Positions 1 to 5,663 of a stretch of 9,842 nt of DNA are shown piece after piece (position 1 is the first letter of the stretch; each line of letters opens with the position of its first letter). The notes beneath the pieces were generated by a model. It saw only the letters and a program-made list of their open reading frames with translations. It searched no databases and was not told the DNA's origin. The translations under genes were made by a program, and so were the position numbers. Source of the DNA: Sulfurovum sp. (GTDB lineage: Bacteria; Campylobacterota; Campylobacteria; Campylobacterales; Sulfurovaceae); NCBI GenBank assembly GCA_027066595.1, contig JAMONG010000163.1:1-9842 (forward strand). The letters are read 5' to 3'.

Positions 1-1131
1 TAATCTGTTGTAGTAGTAAGCTAGTCCGATAGAGAGTAGAAGTACTTCAAAAAATGACCCAATTTGTGAAGCATAGTTTGTAAGAATCATTGAGGGGACT
101 ATGCCAATATTACTTAAATGAGAGATTCCGACACCGCTAAGAAAGAAACTCCATGCAATAAGGTAAAAAAAGCTGTTAATGTCTTTTTTAATAAAGGCCA
201 AATAAAAAGAGATTATAAAAAGGAAGATAACACTTAAAAAAGTGATAAGACTACCGATTTGTATGACAAGACTATAGCCTAGAAAAAAGATGGAAAATGC
301 TACGATAAAAGATAGACCTGCAAAGAAATAGAGAATGTTAGAAAGTGTTGTATTGAAGTTTTTTATATTTAAAAAGTGGATACTAAATAAAAGTGCAAAT
401 GCACCCGTTAAAGGCATGACAATAGGTATAATGTATTGGTTTAGTTCAGGTGTTTGAGGCCAGAATAATTCAAAGGAAATACCAGATAGACTCAATGCAA
501 ATGTTAAATAGCAGAGATGAAAAAGTACATAATATAAAAAACTTCTATTTTTGATAATAAGATAGAGAATAAAATTGTACATGAGCATGATAAGGACAGC
601 ACCAAAATAGAAAGAGAGCCATTTTATCTGTGTCACACTAAATAAAATATACTCTTTCATACTTTTGATGGATATACCTAGGTTCATTGAGCCTGTGGAT
701 TTAATTTTGATATAAAACGTTTTTTCTTCAAATGGCAAGAGGGTAAATGCATACGTTGGATTGGGCATAAATGTTCTTTGGTCATAGGTTCTTAAGTCAC
801 CTAACTCTTTTTTTAAGATAAGTTTTTTATCTTTATAAAGATAAATGTCAATATAGTCAAGCACAGGATAGTTGAGTTCAAGCATCTGTTCTTGGGAGGT
901 AGATGTTTTATTTTTAACATGGGCTTTAATCCAAAAAACATTATTGGTAAAGCCAAATTTTGAATGATTTGGTTTGAGTATTGAGAATTGACCTGATTCA
1001 CTTTTTTCTATAATATCTGTGAGAGTATAGTCTTGTTTTGCTAGTTCTATATAGCTAAATGATTTGTCTATACTGTTTTCTGCAAAGAGAATGGTATGAA
1101 ACAGTAGGGCAAACAATACTAGGAGTTTCAT
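1..1131 (-). CDS. 7TMR-DISM membrane sensor protein, N-terminal part (runs off the window)
   Basis: This is the first 377 codons of a membrane sensor of the 7TMR-DISM class (seven-transmembrane receptors with diverse intracellular signalling modules). A signal peptide occupies about residues 1-17 (cut near FA/ENS). A periplasmic domain of the DISMED2 type follows (about 25-165), with the typical segment FTNNVFWIKAHVKN at 61-74. From about 171 to 375 there are seven hydrophobic helices, the last reading EVLLLSIGLAYYYN just before the window ends. The family normally carries a cytoplasmic output domain after the seventh helix (histidine kinase, GGDEF or cyclase), which lies outside the window, so the signalling output is unknown. 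DISMED2 is thought to bind carbohydrate-like ligands; the ligand here cannot be told. The ATG at 1131-1129 is preceded by AGGAG about 7 nt upstream. The gene is divergent from the RNase T2 gene. Assignment to the class is fairly sure, specific function is not. Confidence 0.82.
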   Translation of the reverse strand, partial: MKLLVLFALLFHTILFAENSIDKSFSYIELAKQDYTLTDIIEKSESGQFSILKPNHSKFGFTNNVFWIKAHVKNKTSTSQEQMLELNYPVLDYIDIYLYKDKKLILKKELGDLRTYDQRTFMPNPTYAFTLLPFEEKTFYIKIKSTGSMNLGISIKSMKEYILFSVTQIKWLSFYFGAVLIMLMYNFILYLIIKNRSFLYYVLFHLCYLTFALSLSGISFELFWPQTPELNQYIIPIVMPLTGAFALLFSIHFLNIKNFNTTLSNILYFFAGLSFIVAFSIFFLGYSLVIQIGSLITFLSVIFLFIISFYLAFIKKDINSFFYLIAWSFFLSGVGISHLSNIGIVPSMILTNYASQIGSFFEVLLLSIGLAYYYNRL

Positions 1132-1158
1132 CCTTTCTCCTTTATAAAATAAACATTT

Positions 1159-1164
1159 TTTATA
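1159..1164 (-). promoter_or_regulatory. Candidate -10 box (TATAAA) for the 7TMR-DISM gene
   Basis: On the minus strand this region reads GTTATAAAAAATG. It would place transcription start near 1152 and give a leader of about 20 nt, similar to the other genes in the window. It is less perfect than the alternative at 1216-1221, and neither has a visible -35. Confidence 0.25.
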
Positions 1165-1195
1165 ACTTTATATTATTGTAACAAATAATTATTAA

Positions 1196-1214
1196 TGTGA
1201 ATTTGGTTTTCACA
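1196..1214. repeat. Inverted repeat TGTGAA-N7-TTCACA, possible operator
   Basis: Two perfect 6-base arms (1196-1201 and 1209-1214) are separated by 7 bases in the divergent intergenic region. It lies just downstream of the minus-strand TATAAT at 1216-1221, where a repressor could act. It resembles CRP half sites, but the spacing between TGTGA and TCACA is 9 and not 6, so no regulator is named. With arms this short, chance occurrence in AT-rich DNA is possible. Confidence 0.25.
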
Positions 1215-1215
1215 A

Positions 1216-1221
1216 ATTATA
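1216..1221 (-). promoter_or_regulatory. Alternative -10 box (TATAAT) for the 7TMR-DISM gene
   Basis: A perfect TATAAT on the minus strand. Transcription would start near 1209, inside the inverted repeat at 1196-1214, with a leader of roughly 78 nt. It competes with the weaker but closer box at 1159-1164. Confidence 0.3.
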
Positions 1222-1263
1222 GTATAGATTTTAACTCATAAGAGATGTCCATAATAAACTCAC

Positions 1264-1271
1264 GCTATAAT
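1264..1271 (+). promoter_or_regulatory. -10 promoter box GCTATAAT for the RNase T2/helicase unit
   Basis: GCTATAAT ends 25 nt before the ATG at 1297. No -35 consensus is visible upstream, as is usual for sigma-70 promoters in Campylobacterota. Transcription should start near 1278, giving a leader of about 19 nt that contains the ribosome site AAGGA at 1284-1288. The same octamer precedes three other genes in this window. Confidence 0.6.
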
Positions 1272-1296
1272 ACTCTAAAAATTAAGGATACCTTTG

Positions 1297-2355
1297 ATGC
1301 GTTTTTTACTTCTTTTATGGCTTTTTACCTTTAGTCTTATGGCAAATATGGAGCTTTACCCTAAAAAAGAGTGTGGGCTTTTTAACAACCTTAAACATAC
1401 CAAAAACCGAGACAATCAGGTACTAAAACTTGACAGAACGTACGAGATGCTCAAACACCATAAAGGACAGTACTTACTGAAAGTAGAATATGCCACACCT
1501 TCTCAGCGTTGGGTAGATGATGACTGTTTGAGTTTAAGACCTCTACGTGGAACTCCTCTGTATGGTGTTAAACAAACCAAAGTGACCAACAAACCTGTAG
1601 AGAAAAAAAGTGTCAGCATAAGTGACGAGCTAAATAGTGCAGATAAAAATATGGCAACCAAGCCTAAAAAGTATGCTAAAAAGAAGAATATATCATCAAA
1701 ACAAAACCTTTTGGCACTCTCTTGGCATAATGCTTTTTGTGAAACACATAGAAATAAAAAAGAGTGTAAAAGAGGTTTATCTGACTTGTTAAAACGTAAA
1801 TCTAGCGATACACAGTTTGTACTACACGGACTTTGGCCTCAGCCTCGTAACAATGTCTATTGTGATGTAGACAAAGCATTGGTCTATGCAGATAAAAACA
1901 GACGCTGGAGAGACTTACCTTGTTTAGCTTTAGATGAAGAGGTGGAAAAGAAGCTTGAAAAAGTGATGCCTGGTTTTGCTTCAGAGCTACATAAACATGA
2001 GTGGATAAAACATGGTACTTGTTATGGCAGTGATGCAAATAGCTACTATAGTGATGCCATCAGCTTAGTAAACCAAGTAAACGGTTCAGCATTAGGGAAG
2101 TTTTTTACACAAAACATAGGAAAAAAAATCACACTCAAACAAGTACAAAGAGTAGCCGATAAGAGCTTTGGTAAAGGGGCAGGTAACCGTGTGAGTTTGC
2201 AGTGTAAAAGAGGGCTTGTGACTGAGTTGTGGTTATATTTAGGAAGTGGAAGCGATGATTTGGAAATACTTCTAAAGCGTGGTAAAAAAACACGTAGTAG
2301 ATGTAAAAGTGGTTATTTGGATGAAGCAGGATTTTCTAAAAGAAAATCGTATTAG
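1297..2355 (+). CDS. Secreted ribonuclease T2 family protein with an extra N-terminal domain
   Basis: An endoribonuclease of the T2 family, which cleaves single-stranded RNA through 2',3'-cyclic phosphate intermediates; a signal peptide (about residues 1-16, cut near LMA/N) places it in the periplasm or outside. Both catalytic signatures are present: FVLHGLWP at 174-181 (His177) and HEWIKHGTC at 234-242 (His234, Glu235, His239). The segment LALSWHNAFCE at 139-149 is typical of the family start. Nine cysteines follow the signal peptide, which fits disulfide bonding. Before the T2 domain is an extra region (about 17-83) ending in QRWVDDDCLSL, which resembles a small SH3b-like fold, then a lysine-rich linker (84-136). 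The preferred start is the ATG at 1297, 8 nt after AAGGA; a TTG at 1294 in the same frame is also possible. The helicase gene follows 8 nt downstream. Family call is firm; biological role (nutrient scavenging, defence or toxin) is unknown. Confidence 0.9.
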   Translation: MRFLLLLWLFTFSLMANMELYPKKECGLFNNLKHTKNRDNQVLKLDRTYEMLKHHKGQYLLKVEYATPSQRWVDDDCLSLRPLRGTPLYGVKQTKVTNKPVEKKSVSISDELNSADKNMATKPKKYAKKKNISSKQNLLALSWHNAFCETHRNKKECKRGLSDLLKRKSSDTQFVLHGLWPQPRNNVYCDVDKALVYADKNRRWRDLPCLALDEEVEKKLEKVMPGFASELHKHEWIKHGTCYGSDANSYYSDAISLVNQVNGSALGKFFTQNIGKKITLKQVQRVADKSFGKGAGNRVSLQCKRGLVTELWLYLGSGSDDLEILLKRGKKTRSRCKSGYLDEAGFSKRKSY

Positions 2356-2357
2356 GA
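2354..2357 (+). promoter_or_regulatory. Ribosome binding site supporting a TTG start
   Basis: AGGA overlaps the stop codon of the RNase T2 gene and sits 6 nt before TTG at 2364. The next in-frame ATG lies beyond the Walker A motif, so TTG is the only reasonable start. Confidence 0.6.
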
Positions 2358-2363
2358 TTTAAA

Positions 2364-3650
2364 TTGGCAGATAAAACAGAAGTCTTAGAAGCACTTAAAC
2401 ACTCCAATGTCTTTTTAACAGGTGGAGCAGGGGTAGGAAAGTCCTATATTACCAATGAAGTCATAAAAGACTACCGCAATCGTGCGAAACAGGTGGTCTC
2501 TTTAGGTTCTACAGGGGTGTCAGCTGTGAACATAGGTGGGTTTACCGTACACAGCTTTTTTGTCTTTGGCATAGCATCTAACTTTGAGGAGCTTAACCAA
2601 AGTGACAAACGTGCAAAAAAACGTTTGATGGACTTAAAAAAGATACTTAAAGCGACAGACCTTATCATCATCGATGAGATAAGCATGGTGAGTACTGATT
2701 TGTTAGATATGATAGCCTATAGACTTAACAACTATGGCTACTTAGGTAAAGTGCTTTTTGTAGGGGACTTCTTTCAGTTGCCTCCTGTGGTTAAGCATAA
2801 CAGTCGTAACGATGTCTTTGGGCAGAAGCTTTATGCTTTTGAGTCTATGGCTTGGGATAGATTTGATTTGATGGTGATAGAACTGACTGAGATGAAACGT
2901 ACCACAGATGCAGAGTTTACACACATACTCTCTAAAGTACGTAAAGGTGAGTGCGATGATGAGGTTATAGCATATATGATGAAGCTATGGAACAATGACG
3001 CTATGGAGAAAGCCCCTACCTATCTTTATGGGCGTAACTTGGAAGTAGAACAGACAAACCGAGCCAAACTCAATGAACTTGATACCGAGGAGACCATACT
3101 CTTTGCCAATGTAGAGATGTTTGGTTCAGTACATGAAAAAAAGTTGGCTACATGGAAAAATATGTTACCCATAAGTGAACATCTTACACTCAAAGAGGGT
3201 GTCCCCATACTTTTTACAGTAAACAAATGGGGTAAATTTGTCAATGGTGAACGAGGCATACTTAGAAAAATAGAAGAAGACCACCTCATAGTAGAAAAAG
3301 AAGAAGAGTATGTACGTGTAGAACGTCATGAATTTGACCTAGTAGATATGTTAGTCAAAGAAGATGGCACAGTAGAGACCATAAGCCTAGCCACACTCTC
3401 GCAGTTCCCCCTTAAACTTGCCTACGCAGTGACCATACATAAGTCACAGGGTATGAGTATAGATAATCTAGTGTGCAATGTAGATAATATTTTTGCACCC
3501 AGTCAGTTTTATGTGGCTATATCAAGGGCGATAAACCCTAAAAACCTAAAGCTTGATTTTTCTAAAGGGGATTTGACTCAGTATCTGCGTAGGGTTGTGA
3601 ATGTGGATGAACGGGTAATATCGTATTATAAAGGGTTGGTAGCATATTAA
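2364..3650 (+). CDS. PIF1-like superfamily 1 DNA helicase (AAA family ATPase)
   Basis: A 428-residue cytoplasmic ATP-dependent DNA helicase of the PIF1/RecD-like superfamily 1B. Motifs in order: Walker A GGAGVGKS at 20-27; Walker B LIIIDEISMVS at 100-110 (Asp104, Glu105); motif III GDFFQLPP at 134-141; the PIF1 pattern GVPILFTVNKWGKFVNGERG at 279-298; AYAVTIHKSQGMS at 353-365; and YVAISRA at 383-389 with the arginine finger at Arg388. The ends are close to the core motifs, so this is a minimal helicase with little accessory sequence. Family members unwind 5' to 3' and act on G-quadruplexes, R-loops or stalled forks; the substrate here is unknown. It starts with TTG after AGGA and is cotranscribed with the secreted RNase T2 gene, an odd partner since the products act in different compartments. 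It converges with the lipid-kinase-like gene, with only 17 nt between the two stops. Confidence 0.9.
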   Translation: MADKTEVLEALKHSNVFLTGGAGVGKSYITNEVIKDYRNRAKQVVSLGSTGVSAVNIGGFTVHSFFVFGIASNFEELNQSDKRAKKRLMDLKKILKATDLIIIDEISMVSTDLLDMIAYRLNNYGYLGKVLFVGDFFQLPPVVKHNSRNDVFGQKLYAFESMAWDRFDLMVIELTEMKRTTDAEFTHILSKVRKGECDDEVIAYMMKLWNNDAMEKAPTYLYGRNLEVEQTNRAKLNELDTEETILFANVEMFGSVHEKKLATWKNMLPISEHLTLKEGVPILFTVNKWGKFVNGERGILRKIEEDHLIVEKEEEYVRVERHEFDLVDMLVKEDGTVETISLATLSQFPLKLAYAVTIHKSQGMSIDNLVCNVDNIFAPSQFYVAISRAINPKNLKLDFSKGDLTQYLRRVVNVDERVISYYKGLVAY

Positions 3651-3667
3651 GAAAGAAAAATATGGAT

Positions 3668-4345
3668 TTATTTGATAATCTTCATTTCTCCCGCAATATC
3701 TATCTTTAAAATACTTTCAGTGATAGTGACAACATCACCATCTAACTCTATGAAGTTGTAGCCATTTTGTAAGTCTATCTCCATCGGTTCAACTTTTCCA
3801 TAAAAACGACCAAACTTTGGTATGAAACTAGCAGGTGTGAAGATGAAAAACTTTCTTTTGCTTAAAAGCATAAAAGGGGTCATAAATAGATGTACAGGTA
3901 GTAAAAAAAGTGCGGCTAAGATATATTTGAGAACCCCTTTTTTAAGTATGCCAAAACGGAGTGTTTCTGCTAGAAAAATGTGTTGTAAATCACCCATATT
4001 TCCTGCAGAAAAAAGAAACATTTCATCATTTAGACTATAGTATGCTTGTATTTTATAAGGAAGTTTTTCTTTATTTTCAAGCTTTTGAAGTACGTTATTT
4101 AGGCTAGGGACACGGTGTAATTTTGCTACAACATTAAACGACCCTGTAGGATTGAGTACAAATAGAGCCTTGTGTTTCATCTTATGAAGAGTTTTAATCA
4201 CACGTCTTATTGTTCCATCTCCACCATGGATGATGATGTAGTTAAACTCTTCTATATTAGGATAAGAAGCAAGAGCAGACTCTTCGATAGAGGTAATAGC
4301 AAGCGTGCCATGTTGTAGGGTTTTTCCGATAGAGAGAATACGCAT
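3668..4345 (-). CDS. Short diacylglycerol/sphingosine kinase-like protein (DAGK catalytic family)
   Basis: A 225-residue protein of the DAGK_cat family, which phosphorylates diacylglycerol or related lipids with ATP on the cytoplasmic membrane face. Visible signatures are the nucleotide-binding loop IIIHGGDGTIRR at 37-48, NPTGSFNVVAKLHR at 65-78 in place of the usual P-x-G-T-x-N-D-F-A-R stretch, FSAGNMGD at 112-119, and the late ELDGD at 200-204. The helix-rich RFGILKKGVLKYILAALFLLP at 130-150 matches the usual segment after the core. It is shorter than typical YegS/DgkB proteins of about 290-300 residues; the N-terminal part before GGDGT is only about 40 residues. The start chosen is the ATG at 4345, with AAGGA 5 nt upstream and a -10 box placed for a 20-nt leader; the in-frame ATG at 4363 has no ribosome site. 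It is divergent from the pqi operon. Substrate and even activity are unproven, since GT-x-N has become GS-x-N. Confidence 0.8.
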   Translation of the reverse strand: MRILSIGKTLQHGTLAITSIEESALASYPNIEEFNYIIIHGGDGTIRRVIKTLHKMKHKALFVLNPTGSFNVVAKLHRVPSLNNVLQKLENKEKLPYKIQAYYSLNDEMFLFSAGNMGDLQHIFLAETLRFGILKKGVLKYILAALFLLPVHLFMTPFMLLSKRKFFIFTPASFIPKFGRFYGKVEPMEIDLQNGYNFIELDGDVVTITESILKIDIAGEMKIIK

Positions 4346-4350
4346 ATCAG

Positions 4351-4355
4351 TCCTT
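4351..4355 (-). promoter_or_regulatory. Ribosome binding site deciding the lipid-kinase-like start
   Basis: AAGGA on the minus strand lies 5 nt before the ATG at 4345. It lies downstream of the longer possible start at 4363, which itself has no ribosome site. This argues for the shorter protein. Confidence 0.6.
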
Positions 4356-4365
4356 AGATTCATTG

Positions 4366-4373
4366 GCTATAAT
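4366..4373 (+). promoter_or_regulatory. -10 box GCTATAAT for the pqi operon
   Basis: GCTATAAT ends 7 nt before the ATG at 4381, so transcription would begin at or next to the start codon. No Shine-Dalgarno sequence lies before that ATG. Together this predicts a leaderless mRNA. The box forms half of the palindrome TATAATTATA (4368-4377), whose other half serves the opposite strand. Confidence 0.6.
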
Positions 4374-4377
4374 TATA
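4372..4377 (-). promoter_or_regulatory. -10 box TATAAT for the lipid-kinase-like gene
   Basis: On the minus strand the sequence is GGTTATAATTATAGCC. The first TATAAT would start transcription near 4364, giving a leader of about 20 nt that carries the AAGGA ribosome site. It overlaps the opposite-strand -10 box by two bases, so the two promoters should exclude each other. Confidence 0.55.
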
Positions 4378-4380
4378 ACC

Positions 4381-5025
4381 ATGAAACTTGAAAATGAAGA
4401 TGCCTTAGACAATCTTATCATCTGTCACCAGTGTTTTACTCTACATGAAGTACATGCTATAGCAGATGGTTCTAAAGCATGTTGTGTAGAGTGTGGAGGT
4501 ATCTTATATCGTTATGATACAAAACTCATTGATAGGGGTATTGCACTAAGTATTGCAGGGCTTATATTTTTTATGTTAGCAAATTTTTTTCCTTTGGTGC
4601 AGATAGAGCTTCTTGGTGTTGAGCAGTTTATTACCATCCCTAAAACAATTTTTTCTCTTTTAGAGAGTGGATTTTTTATTGTAGGGCTTCTTTGTGCTTT
4701 TCTTATATTTATTTTTCCTTTGATGATATTTACCATTAACTTGACGTTGTTTACACTTTTAAAACTCAAAAAAGGTCAAAAATGGAGTAAAGAGCTTCTT
4801 ATCTTGCTCTCGCACATCACCCCTTGGAGTATGACAGATATTTTTCTTATCTCTATTCTTGTGGCACTTGTAAAACTTATAGGATATGCACAGATACATA
4901 TGGGCATTGCATTTTGGGCATTGATGGTGTTTGTTTTGATAGACATCTATATCGTAAAACGTATTCACCTTTCAGAGTTATGGATGTTACGTAAAAGAGT
5001 CCTTATAGACAAGGAGAGTAGATGA
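4381..5025 (+). CDS. pqiA: PqiA-type inner-membrane protein, first half (paraquat-inducible protein A family)
   Basis: An integral inner-membrane protein of the PqiA/YebS family, the membrane partner of MCE proteins that move lipids across the envelope. A cytoplasmic zinc ribbon comes first (Cys15-x2-Cys18 and Cys35-x2-Cys38), followed by about four membrane helices (roughly 52-76, 92-129, 152-170, 174-193). The family hallmark ITPWSMTDIFLISILVALVKL is at 146-166. At 214 residues this is a single module; E. coli PqiA carries two such modules in one chain of about 417 residues, and here the second module is the next gene. The ATG at 4381 is chosen although it lacks a ribosome site: a -10 box just upstream points to a leaderless transcript. 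An in-frame TTG at 4363 also lacks a ribosome site and would lie upstream of the predicted transcription start. The gene overlaps the next by 4 nt (ATGA). Confidence 0.88.
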   Translation: MKLENEDALDNLIICHQCFTLHEVHAIADGSKACCVECGGILYRYDTKLIDRGIALSIAGLIFFMLANFFPLVQIELLGVEQFITIPKTIFSLLESGFFIVGLLCAFLIFIFPLMIFTINLTLFTLLKLKKGQKWSKELLILLSHITPWSMTDIFLISILVALVKLIGYAQIHMGIAFWALMVFVLIDIYIVKRIHLSELWMLRKRVLIDKESR

Positions 5026-5663
5026 TTGAAGTGGATGAACATAGGCTAGTACCTTGTCCTGTATGTGCAGCAGTCAACATAGATAAAGGGAAAAAAAATA
5101 GCTGTAGACGTTGTGGTTCAGCTATCTACCATCATAAACATTTTAGTACAGAAAAGTCTTGGGCGTTTTTAATCACTGCTATTATCGCGTATATCCCTGC
5201 AAACCTATATCCGATGTTGGTGACCAATCAGTTTGGAGCACAAGAGGGAAGTACGATTATTGGTGGGGTAATCTTTTTATGGGAACATGGCTCTTACCCT
5301 ATAGCACTTATTATTTTCTTTGCATCCATTATGATACCTGTGATAAAGTTTCTTATCTTGATTTATCTGTTAATTAGTGTAAAATACCCTATTGGAAAAG
5401 ACAAAAAGGTAGATAAACATAAACTTTACTCTATGACAGAAGTGGTAGGACCATGGTCTATGATAGATGTATTTGTGGTGGCAATTCTTGCGGCTCTTAT
5501 ACATCTCTCTAGTATCTCTATCGTAGCTGGAACAGCTGCTACAGCCTTTGCTATCTCTGTCTTTTTTACACTTTTAGCAGCACATGCTTTTGATGAAACA
5601 TTGATTAAAGATAACAGAAAAATACCTCATGAGGAAACAGACAATGTCAACAAAGATACCTAA
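5022..5663 (+). CDS. pqiA: PqiA-type inner-membrane protein, second half
   Basis: The second single-module PqiA family protein, 213 residues. It repeats the architecture of its neighbour: zinc ribbon Cys12-x2-Cys15 and Cys28-x2-Cys31, then membrane helices at about 46-67, 91-119, 148-166 and 168-188, with the hallmark GPWSMIDVFVVAILAALIHL at 143-162. The two proteins probably pair to form what is one fused PqiA in enterobacteria, though sequence alone does not prove this. Translation is coupled to the first gene by an ATGA overlap, with a strong AAGGAG 5 nt upstream (5011-5016). The C-terminal tail after about residue 190 is charged and holds the ribosome site and start of pqiB, which overlaps by 20 nt. 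The module is recognised with confidence; the symbol is shared with the upstream gene because the pair equals one pqiA. Confidence 0.88.
   Translation: MIEVDEHRLVPCPVCAAVNIDKGKKNSCRRCGSAIYHHKHFSTEKSWAFLITAIIAYIPANLYPMLVTNQFGAQEGSTIIGGVIFLWEHGSYPIALIIFFASIMIPVIKFLILIYLLISVKYPIGKDKKVDKHKLYSMTEVVGPWSMIDVFVVAILAALIHLSSISIVAGTAATAFAISVFFTLLAAHAFDETLIKDNRKIPHEETDNVNKDT
5631..5635 (+). promoter_or_regulatory. Ribosome binding site deciding the pqiB start
   Basis: GAGGA inside the end of the second pqiA gene lies 8 nt before the ATG at 5644. It overlaps the earlier in-frame ATG at 5629, which has no site of its own, so the later ATG is preferred. Confidence 0.55.

Noticed and set aside
1294..1296. 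TTG as the start of the RNase T2 gene
   Set aside because: The ATG immediately after it has better spacing (8 nt) from AAGGA and gives the same signal peptide; the TTG cannot be fully excluded.
3651..3667. Bidirectional terminator between the convergent helicase and lipid-kinase-like genes
   Set aside because: The 17-nt gap has no inverted repeat or T-tract; any terminator would have to lie within the coding ends and I cannot see one.
4361..4363. Longer start (ATG at 4363) for the lipid-kinase-like protein
   Set aside because: It lacks a ribosome site and would coincide with the predicted transcription start; the ATG at 4345 has AAGGA at ideal spacing.
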